A stretch of DNA of 14,872 nucleotides. It comes from Alphaproteobacteria bacterium. GTDB lineage: Bacteria; Pseudomonadota; Alphaproteobacteria; Rs-D84. Position 1 is the stretch's first letter, and every line of letters begins with the position of its first letter. This document shows positions 1 through 7,679 of the stretch, one piece after another. The translations under genes were made by a program, and so were the position numbers. The stretch covers positions 1-14,872 of the forward strand of contig JAGBGA010000020.1 in NCBI GenBank assembly GCA_017936185.1. Reading direction: 5' to 3'. The notes beneath the pieces were generated by a model. The model worked only from the letters and a program-made list of their open reading frames with translations. It did not search any database and had not been told where the DNA came from.

Positions 1-222
1 AAATCACCAATGGTTGGGGTTGTATATCTGTCCCCAGAACCAGGAACAGAACCATTCGTAACCGTCGGTAAAAGTGTAAAGGCGGGGGATACAGTGGTAC
101 TGGTCGAAGCAATGAAAACATTTAACCCAATTAAATCGGATAAAGACGGGGTCGTTAAACAAGTCTTGGTCACAGATGGCGCCGCAGTTGAATTTGATCA
201 ACCTTTAATCATAATCGAATAA
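1..222 (+). CDS. accB: Biotin carboxyl carrier protein of acetyl-CoA carboxylase (AccB), C-terminal part
   Basis: Partial gene: the reading frame is open from base 1 and ends at the TAA at 220-222, leaving the last 73 residues. They form the biotinyl (lipoyl-like) domain, which carries biotin between the biotin carboxylase and carboxyltransferase parts of acetyl-CoA carboxylase in the first committed step of fatty-acid synthesis. The biotin attachment motif reads EAMKTFN, with the acceptor lysine encoded at 115-117. The segment SPEPGTEPF upstream is the 'thumb'-type stretch typical of AccB rather than of other biotin proteins. The stop lies one base before the accC start, so the two are an operon with coupled translation. 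The missing N-terminal half (linker and dimerisation region) is outside the window. Identification is firm because of the motif and the accC neighbour. Confidence 0.95.
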   Translation, partial: KSPMVGVVYLSPEPGTEPFVTVGKSVKAGDTVVLVEAMKTFNPIKSDKDGVVKQVLVTDGAAVEFDQPLIIIE

Positions 223-223
223 A

Positions 224-1570
224 ATGTCACAAATTAAAAAAGTTTTAATTGCGAACCGCGGTGAAATTGCACTGCGGATTATTCGCGCATGTCGCGATAT
301 GGGTATACGTACCGTTGCGGTATATTCAACCGCCGACCGCGATGCAATGCATGTACAATTGGCCGATGAATCGGTATGTATCGGACCGGGCCCGGCCAAA
401 GATTCTTACCTAAACGAATCTGCAATTTTAACGGCGGCATTGCTGACCAATGCAGATGCAATTCATCCGGGATATGGATTCTTGTCTGAACGGGCGGACT
501 TTGCAAGAAAAGTCGAACAACACAGAATGATTTGGGTTGGACCGTCGCCAGATATGATTACAAAAATGGGTGACAAGGTTAATGCAAAACGAACCGCGGT
601 CGAATGCGGATTGCCGGTGGTACCAGGGTCTGATGGGGCGGTGGAATCACTTGAAGACGCATTATCAACGGCGGAAAAAATTGGATATCCGATTATGTTA
701 AAGGCCGCCGCCGGTGGCGGTGGACGCGGTATGCGCGCCGTTATGTCGGCCAGCGACATGGAATCGGCATACCAATTAACAAAAAACGAAGCAAAGTCCG
801 CGTTTGGTGACGATACGCTTTATATGGAAAAGCTGTTGCAACACCCAAGACATATTGAATTCCAAGTGTTGGGTGACAATCATGGAAATGTCGTTATATT
901 TGGGGAACGCGATTGTTCGCTTCAACGAAGAAATCAAAAAGTTATGGAAGAATGTCCGGCGGCAATACTTTCGCAAAAGCAACGCGATGATATGATAGAA
1001 GTTTGCAAAAGCGCGGCAAAAAAAATGGGATATACAAATGCCGGGACTTTTGAATTCATGTTCGAAGATGGTAAATTTTACTTCTTGGAAATGAATACAA
1101 GACTTCAGGTTGAACACCCGGTTACAGAAATGGTTTATGGTGTTGACTTGGTGCGTGAACAAATACGTGTCGCGGCCGGTGAAAAGTTGGGATATACCCA
1201 GGCAAACGTCATTCCAAATGGACATGCAATCGAATTTCGTATCAATGCCGAAGACCCAGAAACCTTTGTTCCAAACCCAGGTAAGATAACACTTTATGCA
1301 CCATCGGGCGGAATGGGTGTTCGTGTAGACAGTGCGGTTTATACCGGATACACAATTCCACCAACATATGATTCTATGATTGCAAAATTAATTGTTCATG
1401 CGCCAAATCGTCCGGCATGTATTATGCGGGCCGCGCGCGCGTTGGATGAATTTGTTATCGAAGGCGTCAAGACAACAATACCACTTCAACAAAGACTGTT
1501 GAAAAACAAAGATGTAAAGCAGTTAAACTTTGATAACAAGTGGTTGGAAGAATTCTTGAAAAAAGAATAA
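224..1570 (+). CDS. accC: Biotin carboxylase, AccC subunit of acetyl-CoA carboxylase
   Basis: ATP-dependent carboxylation of the biotin on AccB using bicarbonate; cytoplasmic. At 448 residues it has the full family length. Domains in order: N-terminal Rossmann-like biotin carboxylase domain (about 1-112, starting KKVLIANRGEIALRI), ATP-grasp domain (about 115-325) with the glycine-rich loop GGGGRGMR at 164-171, and C-terminal domain (about 333-440). Residues matching known catalytic positions are visible: C231 and K239 in RDCSLQRRNQK, and E289 and R293 in the signature EMNTRLQVEHPVTE. The ATG is one base after the accB stop; no strong Shine-Dalgarno is seen, consistent with translation coupled to accB. 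A hairpin terminator follows directly. Nothing is truncated or unusual. A propionyl- or pyruvate-carboxylase subunit is unlikely, given the length and the accB partner. Confidence 0.97.
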   Translation: MSQIKKVLIANRGEIALRIIRACRDMGIRTVAVYSTADRDAMHVQLADESVCIGPGPAKDSYLNESAILTAALLTNADAIHPGYGFLSERADFARKVEQHRMIWVGPSPDMITKMGDKVNAKRTAVECGLPVVPGSDGAVESLEDALSTAEKIGYPIMLKAAAGGGGRGMRAVMSASDMESAYQLTKNEAKSAFGDDTLYMEKLLQHPRHIEFQVLGDNHGNVVIFGERDCSLQRRNQKVMEECPAAILSQKQRDDMIEVCKSAAKKMGYTNAGTFEFMFEDGKFYFLEMNTRLQVEHPVTEMVYGVDLVREQIRVAAGEKLGYTQANVIPNGHAIEFRINAEDPETFVPNPGKITLYAPSGGMGVRVDSAVYTGYTIPPTYDSMIAKLIVHAPNRPACIMRAARALDEFVIEGVKTTIPLQQRLLKNKDVKQLNFDNKWLEEFLKKE

Positions 1571-1578
1571 AAAAAATT

Positions 1579-1610
1579 AAAAGTGCGATGAAAAAATTCG
1601 CACTTTTTTT
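1579..1610 (+). terminator. Rho-independent terminator after accC
   Basis: Perfect 10-bp stem AAAAGTGCGA (1579-1588) with TCGCACTTTT (1598-1607), 9-base loop, followed by a T run to 1610. It starts 9 bases after the accC stop and separates the acc operon from the fab operon. Confidence 0.88.
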
Positions 1611-1634
1611 ATTGCGCAATAATTATGAATATGT

Positions 1635-1663
1635 TTGCGATTGGGAATTTTTATGTCTATAAT
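1635..1663 (+). promoter_or_regulatory. Sigma70-type promoter of the fabD-fabG-mnmG operon
   Basis: -35 TTGCGA (1635-1640, 4 of 6 consensus), 17-base spacer, -10 TATAAT (1658-1663, perfect). Transcription should start near 1670, giving a leader of about 25 bases before the fabD ATG at 1695. It lies in the only gap between accC and fabD, downstream of the accC terminator. No operator-like inverted repeat was seen overlapping it. Confidence 0.75.
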
Positions 1664-1680
1664 ACCGCAAGATTAAAAAC

Positions 1681-1686
1681 AAAGGG
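1681..1686 (+). promoter_or_regulatory. Ribosome binding site deciding the fabD start
   Basis: AAAGGG lies 8 bases before the ATG at 1695 but only 2 bases before the in-frame ATG at 1689. Normal spacing favours 1695, so the protein begins MSCIFVFPGQG, which also fits the usual start of the family. Confidence 0.55.
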
Positions 1687-1694
1687 TTATGCAT

Positions 1695-2570
1695 ATGTCT
1701 TGTATTTTTGTATTCCCAGGTCAAGGTGCGCAAGCCGTTGGAATGGGACGCGAACTTTATGAAAATAACGCCGCGGCACGCGCTGTATTCGATGAGGTCG
1801 ATGATGCGTTGGGTGAAAAATTATCAAAAATTATATTTGATGGACCGATGGATGAATTAACACTGACGGCGAATGTTCAACCGGCGATTATGGCCACGTC
1901 AATTGCAATGTTGCGCGCGGCAAATGTCGCATTACCAGAATTTGTCGCAGGACATTCTTTGGGGGAATACACCGCACTTTGCGCGGCCGGCGCATTAAGT
2001 GTGGGGGATACCGCAAGATTATTGCGCACACGCGGAAACGCAATGCAAAATGCGGTTCCGGTCGGTCAAGGATTAACCGCGGTTATTATGGGAATGGATA
2101 TAGATACAGTGCGCGATTTGTGTGCAAAAACAGACTGTGACGTGGCAAACGATAATTCCCCAGGTCAAGTTGTTATATCTGGGCCACGTGATACGGTCGA
2201 ACAAACAATGCAAATCGCAAAAGAAAACGGCGCAAAACGCGCAATGGCGTTGGCACTGTCTGTGCCGGTACACTGCAGAATACAACAACCGGCCGCCGAT
2301 GAAATGCGCATGGCGTTGGAAAATGTAAAAATGAACGCACCCAAAGTGCCATTGATTTCAAATAAGACATGCACCCCATTAAGCGATGTGAATGAAATAA
2401 AAGATGCACTGGTTTACCAAATGACACATGGCGTGCGGTGGCGCGAAAGCGTGTTGGCAATGACAGATATGGGAATTACAGATATGACCGAAGTTGGCCC
2501 GGGCAGTGTCTTGACCGGACTTTGTTCACGCATTACAGATAAAATAACCGCAAAAAAGATGGAGATATAA
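1695..2570 (+). CDS. fabD: Malonyl-CoA:ACP transacylase (FabD)
   Basis: Transfers malonyl from CoA to acyl carrier protein, supplying the extender unit of type II fatty-acid synthesis; cytoplasmic. With the start at 1695 it is 291 residues, close to the usual size. It opens with the oxyanion-loop motif FVFPGQGAQ (residues 5-13). The nucleophile is S88 in GHSLGEYTAL, and the second catalytic residue is H193 in SVPVHC (usually SVPSHC). The N-terminal segment NVQPAIMATS and the C-terminal TEVGPGSVLTGL are further family marks. An in-frame ATG at 1689 would add only two residues. The TAA at 2568-2570 is one base before the fabG ATG. First gene after the promoter at 1635-1663. In many alphaproteobacteria fabD-fabG is followed by acpP and fabF; neither is here. 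Confidence 0.96.
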   Translation: MSCIFVFPGQGAQAVGMGRELYENNAAARAVFDEVDDALGEKLSKIIFDGPMDELTLTANVQPAIMATSIAMLRAANVALPEFVAGHSLGEYTALCAAGALSVGDTARLLRTRGNAMQNAVPVGQGLTAVIMGMDIDTVRDLCAKTDCDVANDNSPGQVVISGPRDTVEQTMQIAKENGAKRAMALALSVPVHCRIQQPAADEMRMALENVKMNAPKVPLISNKTCTPLSDVNEIKDALVYQMTHGVRWRESVLAMTDMGITDMTEVGPGSVLTGLCSRITDKITAKKMEI

Positions 2571-2571
2571 G

Positions 2572-3300
2572 ATGTTCGATTTATCAGGTAAAGTTGTCCT
2601 TATTACCGGTGCAACCGGTGGAATCGGCGGCGCAATCGCAAAAAAAATGAAGCAAGCCGGCGCAACAGTTGTTGTGTCAGGACGCAATACTGCAAAAATG
2701 GACGCAGAATTCGGTGATGAATATATCAAAATACCATGCGACTTGGCATCCGAAGGTGGGGCGGTCGAACTGGTTATGGACACAATTGAAAAGGCCGGTA
2801 AAATTGATGTGCTTGTTAATAACGCGGGTATTACACGTGATACGCTTATTATGCGTATGACCGACGAACAATTTGATGATGTTATAAATACAAATTTACG
2901 TTCTTGCTTTAAGATGTGCCGCGCCGCTGTTATGCCAATGATGAAAAACCGATTTGGACGTATTATTAATATGGCGTCTATTATCGGAACAATCGGGGGC
3001 GCAGGCCAGGCAAACTATGCCGCAAGTAAAGGTGGTATGATTGCAATGACAAAATCAATCGCTGCAGAAGTTGGCAGTCGCGGTATTACCGCAAATGCAA
3101 TCGCACCCGGATTTATCAAAACGCCAATGACCGATGTTTTACCCGATGATTTAAAAAAGTCTTATTTGGCACAAATTCCCGCCGGGCGTTTTGGTGAACC
3201 AGATGACATTGCAAATGCATGTGTGTTCTTGGCATCAGATGAAGCATCATATATAAACGGACAGACGCTGCATGTAAATGGTGGAATGGGACGCTTTTGA
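2572..3300 (+). CDS. fabG: 3-oxoacyl-ACP reductase (FabG)
   Basis: NADPH-dependent reduction of beta-ketoacyl-ACP in each elongation cycle of fatty-acid synthesis; a short-chain dehydrogenase of 242 residues, the normal length. Visible motifs: cofactor loop TGATGGIG at 12-19, NNAG at 83-86 followed by ITRDTLIMRM as in true FabG, catalytic S136 (MASIIGTIGGAGQ), and Y149 with K153 in YAASK. The end GGMGRF also fits FabG. The start is backed by GGAG at 2561-2564, seven bases before the ATG. The stop TGA overlaps the mnmG ATG by one base (3300). Other SDR reductases are possible in principle, but fabD directly upstream makes the assignment secure. Confidence 0.96.
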   Translation: MFDLSGKVVLITGATGGIGGAIAKKMKQAGATVVVSGRNTAKMDAEFGDEYIKIPCDLASEGGAVELVMDTIEKAGKIDVLVNNAGITRDTLIMRMTDEQFDDVINTNLRSCFKMCRAAVMPMMKNRFGRIINMASIIGTIGGAGQANYAASKGGMIAMTKSIAAEVGSRGITANAIAPGFIKTPMTDVLPDDLKKSYLAQIPAGRFGEPDDIANACVFLASDEASYINGQTLHVNGGMGRF

Positions 3301-4943
3301 TGAAAAGTTATGATGTGATTGTTATTGGTGGTGGACATGCCGGGGTCGAAGCGGCCGCCGCCGCTGCACGACGTGGGGCCACAACGTTACTGATAACCCA
3401 GGCAAAGTCAGATTTGGGGGCACTGTCTTGCAACCCAAGTATTGGTGGGCCGGGCAAATCACAAATGGTCGCAGAAATCGACGCAATGGGGGGCGTTATG
3501 TCACGCGCCGCAGATTGTGCGGGAATTCACTGGCGCACGTTAAATGCAACACATGGCGCCGCAACCCAGGCACTGCGCGCCCAGATTGACCGCGAACTTT
3601 ATCATAATGCAATTGTTGATATCTTGTCAAAATATGAAAAACTTGATATCGCGTATGAACGTGTGGATACGTTGGATATTAAAAGTGCAACTGTTAACGA
3701 TAAATATAACGCGCGTGCAATCATTTTAACAACCGGGACTTTCTTGGGCGGGGTGGTGACGCGCGGAAATGAAAAAATATCGTCGGGACGACTGCAGGAT
3801 GACGGAACGTATCAAGACGCCGATAATAATATTTCAGGTATATTGAAAAATCATGGTTTTAAAATACTTCGCCTTAAGACCGGAACGCCGGCACGAATAA
3901 GAAAAGATTCAATCGATTTTTCTGTTTGTGAAATTCAACCCGGTGATAATCCACACGATTGGTTCAGTGATGGCGACCCAGAAAATAACCGTAATGCGGT
4001 TTGCTTTATTACACACACAACCGAAGAAACACACAATATTATTCGCGAAAATATAAACAATGCGCCAATGTACAATGGTGATATACGCGGAACCGGGCCA
4101 CGATATTGCCCCAGCCTTGAAGACAAGGTTATGCGTTTCCCAGAACACACGTCGCATCATGTGTTCTTGGAACCCGAAGGTTGGAACAGCGACTTGATTT
4201 ATCCAAACGGAATTTCAACCAGCTTTGGCCAGGATATTCAAGATAAATGGATACGTACAATACCCGGACTGAGGGATGCGATTGTCGAACGATATGGATA
4301 TGCAATCGAATACGATGCAATTGATGCACGCGCGTTGAACAATAAATTACAATCCAAGGATATACCACATATGTTCTTTGCGGGGCAAATAAATGGCACG
4401 TCGGGGTATGAAGAAGCCGCCGCCCAAGGATTGGTTGCCGGCGCAAATGCCGCTGCATACGCATTGAACCTTGAATGGTTGGATATCGACCGAACAAATG
4501 CAATGATTGGCGTTATGATTGATGATATAACAACACTTGGGGTTGATGAACCGTATCGAATGTTTACATCACGCGCAGAATACAGATTAAAACTGCGCGC
4601 GGATAATGCAATTGTACGTTTGGGGCAATTGGCAATGCGATTAGATTTGATTGATATAAATTCTTATACAAACAAATTAATGCAAAAATCTGAAATAATC
4701 GAAAAGAATGATAAATTCTATGCCGGGTATATTGCACGAAACGAACGCGAAATCGAAGCGTACAAACGTGATGCACAATTAAAAATCCCAACGGATTTTG
4801 TTTACAGCGGATTGCCCGGGTTAACAAATGAATTAATCGAAAAGCTGAATGCGACACGACCAGAAAATATCGCGGCACTGTCACGAATACCGGGAATGAC
4901 GCCCGCCGGTATTATGGTTGTTATGCGCAAAATTAAGCAATAA
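3300..4943 (+). CDS. mnmG: tRNA uridine-5-carboxymethylaminomethyl modification enzyme MnmG (GidA), internally shortened
   Basis: FAD/NADH enzyme that, with the GTPase MnmE, installs the cmnm5/nm5 group on the wobble uridine (U34) of certain tRNAs. Motifs: FAD-binding GGGHAGVEAA (10-19), CNPSIGGPGK with C44, RLKTGTPARI (191-200), the MnmG signature GPRYCPSLEDK with C270 (266-276), GTSGYEEAAAQGLVAG (366-381), and EPYRMFTSRAEYRLKLR (417-433). At 547 residues it is about 80 shorter than the E. coli protein. Both ends are intact, and the gap falls in the helical C-terminal domain: LGLV-type sequence at about 450 runs within some 25 residues into FYAGYIARNEREIE (473-486), where E. coli has about 90. 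The ATG at 3300 overlaps the fabG stop; a TTG one codon earlier is less likely. Usually mnmG neighbours mnmE or rsmG; here it closes a fab operon. Confidence 0.93.
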   Translation: MKSYDVIVIGGGHAGVEAAAAAARRGATTLLITQAKSDLGALSCNPSIGGPGKSQMVAEIDAMGGVMSRAADCAGIHWRTLNATHGAATQALRAQIDRELYHNAIVDILSKYEKLDIAYERVDTLDIKSATVNDKYNARAIILTTGTFLGGVVTRGNEKISSGRLQDDGTYQDADNNISGILKNHGFKILRLKTGTPARIRKDSIDFSVCEIQPGDNPHDWFSDGDPENNRNAVCFITHTTEETHNIIRENINNAPMYNGDIRGTGPRYCPSLEDKVMRFPEHTSHHVFLEPEGWNSDLIYPNGISTSFGQDIQDKWIRTIPGLRDAIVERYGYAIEYDAIDARALNNKLQSKDIPHMFFAGQINGTSGYEEAAAQGLVAGANAAAYALNLEWLDIDRTNAMIGVMIDDITTLGVDEPYRMFTSRAEYRLKLRADNAIVRLGQLAMRLDLIDINSYTNKLMQKSEIIEKNDKFYAGYIARNEREIEAYKRDAQLKIPTDFVYSGLPGLTNELIEKLNATRPENIAALSRIPGMTPAGIMVVMRKIKQ

Positions 4944-4967
4944 AAAATCCCCAAATCGGGGATTTTT
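4943..4967. terminator. Bidirectional rho-independent terminator between mnmG and pilR
   Basis: Perfect 10-bp stem AAAAATCCCC (4943-4952) with GGGGATTTTT (4958-4967) around a 5-base loop. A/T runs on both sides give a U tract on either strand (TTTTTCTTTT after it on plus, TTTTTT on minus). The stem begins on the last base of the mnmG stop codon and ends 3 bases before the pilR stop codon, so it serves both converging operons. Confidence 0.9.
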
Positions 4968-4970
4968 CTT

Positions 4971-6044
4971 TTAGCCCAGCGCACTGGTAATTTGGTCTTG
5001 CATTTGAAATGTGCCCAAGACAACCCATGCAATAATCCCAGATACCAATAATATGCCCAAACTGTTTAGTGTGTTTGAAATCTTTTCCATCTTGCGTACA
5101 GATTCGTTCAGGTAATCTGTGGCAACCTGGGTTAAATTTTCATCAAAGCCGTTCATGTCGGCATATATCGTCATGTCGCCAATGATTTCAGAATCGGGGA
5201 AATTTCGATTGGTCTTTTGTAACGCAACGCCAAGATTGTCACCGTTGGCAATAAAATGAAGCGCACTGTCCAATATGCGACGAAGATAACGATTGGCATT
5301 GTCGGCCAACATACGCATGGCATCGGGAATTGTGACGCCGGCACTGACCATCGCGGCAAGGGACATTAACCAACCAACCGAAACTTGAATCTTGTAAACG
5401 TTCCATGGTGGCAATTTATCAAACGTTGCACGCAGACGACCCGACCAATTCGGTAAAGACAACCATATAACCGCAACAACAGATGCAAATGTAACCAAAA
5501 ATATATACCAATAATTTATCGAAAATTCAGACAGCATTACCAACGAACGCGCAGAACCACGCCATATGATTGATGTGCCGGCAACTTCGGCCAATGGCGG
5601 AACAAGGTATAATCCAACCATGATTATAATGCCAAATGTTAATGCCAATAAAAATAACGGATACGCAATTGCCGTTGTCATTGCACGACGAATACGCTGG
5701 GTGCCATCAACAACACGACCAACATTTTCCAAGGCAACAACCAAATTTGATAAATTCCCAGATGTTACCAAAAGTGTTTCTTCGGGGGGGACCCAGCCGC
5801 GGGTGGCGTCAGAAAAACTCATACCGCGTTCAAGATTCTTTTGCCATTGACGCATTACGATGGCGTATGGTTCGCGTGGCTTGGTACCGTTTTTGGATTC
5901 AATCATTTCCAAACGTTCAAGCGCATCAATCAATGTAAAGTCATTGCGCAACAAAGATGCCAATTTTCGACATATTGACATGCGCTTTTCTGTATTGGTG
6001 CGAAAAACCCATTTTGCATATAATAATTCAATCTTTGTTATCAT
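4971..6044 (-). CDS. pilR: GspF/PilC-family inner-membrane platform protein of a type IVb pilus (PilR-like)
   Basis: Polytopic inner-membrane protein that links the assembly ATPase to pilin insertion in type IV pilus and type II secretion machines. Residues (start at 6044, 357 aa) show two GspF-type repeats: about 18-150, ending in a membrane segment at 125-148, and about 222-347, ending in a membrane segment at 328-347, with another membrane segment at about 178-197. ASLLRNDFTLIDALERL in the first repeat and AAMVSAGVTIPDAMRML in the second are the matching helices. The frame is open 18 codons further upstream inside pilQ. The ATG at 6044 is preferred because it lies one base after the pilQ stop and has AGGGG nine bases upstream. 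Last gene of the pilOPQR operon, ending at the shared terminator. The R64 name follows gene order; the family itself is certain. Confidence 0.88.
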   Translation of the reverse strand: MITKIELLYAKWVFRTNTEKRMSICRKLASLLRNDFTLIDALERLEMIESKNGTKPREPYAIVMRQWQKNLERGMSFSDATRGWVPPEETLLVTSGNLSNLVVALENVGRVVDGTQRIRRAMTTAIAYPLFLLALTFGIIIMVGLYLVPPLAEVAGTSIIWRGSARSLVMLSEFSINYWYIFLVTFASVVAVIWLSLPNWSGRLRATFDKLPPWNVYKIQVSVGWLMSLAAMVSAGVTIPDAMRMLADNANRYLRRILDSALHFIANGDNLGVALQKTNRNFPDSEIIGDMTIYADMNGFDENLTQVATDYLNESVRKMEKISNTLNSLGILLVSGIIAWVVLGTFQMQDQITSALG

Positions 6045-6045
6045 A

Positions 6046-7674
6046 TTAATATGCCCCTGGTTGATCAAGTTGGCCGACCCAACGTTCAAGCTCGTCAATA
6101 CTGATTATGCCTTGTAACATAAGTGATGCCGCCGCTTCTTTTAATGTGCGACCGTCCATTTCTTCCAACCAATAGCGTACCGCACCGTCGGTATTGCCCG
6201 ATAATGCAAGACGTAAAAATTCACTGTTTGTAATAATGATTTCACCCGCCTTGATACGGCCGATATTGCCGGTGCCATGACAATGCGAACAACCGGTGCC
6301 ACGCTGATATACTTGACGCAAGCCAATTTCACCATATGCGTCCATAACACGACGATATGCGCCACGTTCAGGATGATTTATTAATTGTTCACGACAATAT
6401 GGACATAACTTTTTGAACAAACGCATCGATACCAAACCACGCATTAATGTTTCTTCTTTTAATTTAAATGGTTCGATACCAAGGTCCAATAAACGTGTCA
6501 AAGCCGCCATCGCAGAATTCGCATGCAATGTCGTCCAAACATTATGACCAGATAATGCACCACGTACAGTCAACTGGGCCGCCGCAAGTGTTCGAATTTC
6601 GCCAACCATTAATGTATCAGGGTCACTGCGCAATGCGGCCGCCAATGCTTCGACATATTTTTCTTCGCGTTGTTCTTCGTTGGTTGTGTTAACAACCGGC
6701 ATTTGACGGGCGCCAAAAATCTTTTGTTCAACAGGATTTTCAACCGTAATCATGTTTATTTCATAATTGCGTTCTTTTAACATCAATGACATGTTGCGAA
6801 CAAGGGTCGTTGATTTACCAGAACTGGTCGGGCCCGCAACAATTACAAGCCCCGTTGGAAATGAACGCATGCGCGCCAAAAGACGTTGTTCGTATGGACC
6901 AAATTCTTGTTCGGCCTTGATACCTTCGGATGGATTGTCGTAAAGCAAACGCATTACGACATAGCGACTGCCAAACGCGATGGGATTAAATTGCATACGA
7001 ACACCCAAAACGCCCGATGGTAAATAAAGGTCCTTGGTGCCACGCAATGGGGTACGACCGTCTTTTTGGGCAGATTGGTATTCATTCTGGGCATAGTTCG
7101 CATTTGACATATCCGATGATGCAAATGCCGCACGAACAAATGATTCGCCCCACTGGGAATTATATTCCATGACGGGTTGCATACTGCCGTCGACACGAAA
7201 GTATATTGTTGTTTGGTCGGCGACTTCGATATGAACGTCTGATACCTTTTGGGATGCAGCCTTGGCAATAATATCGACAAAGTCTTTCTGCATCTGGTTA
7301 TCAAAATCCATACGTGAACGTGCACCGCCACCAAGGCGCGCTTCGTACGTTTTATATATGTTGGAAATTAACCCAAGGTCAGAATAAAACGGTTCGCGAT
7401 ATGTCCGACCACGACGTGATAATAAATCAAGAAATGCCAAAACACGACCATCATAACGATGGGTGCGCGATATTATAATTTCACCACCAGAAAAATACGC
7501 AATCAGACTTTGCGTGTCGCGCGGCAATTCCAGCATCGCGCCCGTCGCCGTTAATAAACGATTACCGTTGGAAAACAAATAATCAATAATATCTTTGGAA
7601 TCCGCATTTTCAAGCCCCAGCGGTATCGATGGTTTGTCGGTTACGTCGTCCAAAATATTCTTTGATTGAACCAT
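6046..7674 (-). CDS. pilQ: Type IVb pilus assembly ATPase, GspE/PilB family (PilQ-like)
   Basis: Cytoplasmic hexameric ATPase expected to power pilus extension by acting on the platform protein PilR. 542 residues. The N-terminal 115 residues do not look like the usual MshEN domain; the N2-like domain (about 125-245, SDVHIEV...IYFRVDGSM) precedes the motor domain. Walker A is GPTSSGKST at 281-289. VENPVE (311-316) is in the Asp-box place, Walker B is DPDTLMVGEIR at 351-361, and the His box is TTLHANSA at 381-388. Two zinc-type pairs, C424-C427 (CPYC) and C462-C465 (CSHC), frame the metal-binding insertion of extension ATPases. Where most relatives read GEIRDxET it reads GEIRTLAAAQ, so the D and E after the arginine are replaced. 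GGGA lies about 10 bases before the ATG. The stop is one base before pilR. In this R64-style naming PilQ is the ATPase, not the secretin of other systems. Confidence 0.9.
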   Translation of the reverse strand: MVQSKNILDDVTDKPSIPLGLENADSKDIIDYLFSNGNRLLTATGAMLELPRDTQSLIAYFSGGEIIISRTHRYDGRVLAFLDLLSRRGRTYREPFYSDLGLISNIYKTYEARLGGGARSRMDFDNQMQKDFVDIIAKAASQKVSDVHIEVADQTTIYFRVDGSMQPVMEYNSQWGESFVRAAFASSDMSNANYAQNEYQSAQKDGRTPLRGTKDLYLPSGVLGVRMQFNPIAFGSRYVVMRLLYDNPSEGIKAEQEFGPYEQRLLARMRSFPTGLVIVAGPTSSGKSTTLVRNMSLMLKERNYEINMITVENPVEQKIFGARQMPVVNTTNEEQREEKYVEALAAALRSDPDTLMVGEIRTLAAAQLTVRGALSGHNVWTTLHANSAMAALTRLLDLGIEPFKLKEETLMRGLVSMRLFKKLCPYCREQLINHPERGAYRRVMDAYGEIGLRQVYQRGTGCSHCHGTGNIGRIKAGEIIITNSEFLRLALSGNTDGAVRYWLEEMDGRTLKEAAASLMLQGIISIDELERWVGQLDQPGAY

Positions 7675-7679
7675 TTTTA

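Noticed and set aside
776..1225. 149-residue open frame antisense to accC
   Set aside because: It lies opposite a fully conserved gene, has no ribosome site and a composition expected of a shadow frame.
3297..3299. TTG codon giving an extra N-terminal residue for mnmG
   Set aside because: The ATG at 3300, overlapping the fabG stop, is the simpler start, and the protein then begins MKSYDVIVIGGG as in the family.
3300..4943. TrmFO (folate-dependent tRNA methyltransferase) because of the short length
   Set aside because: The signatures CNPSIGG, GPRYCPSLEDK and the SRAEYRL C-terminal region are those of MnmG; TrmFO is still shorter and lacks this C-terminal domain.
6045..6098. Longer start for pilR at 6098, overlapping the end of pilQ by about 50 bases
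   Set aside because: The added 18 residues carry no family similarity, and the ATG at 6044 lies one base after the pilQ stop with a suitable AGGGG upstream.
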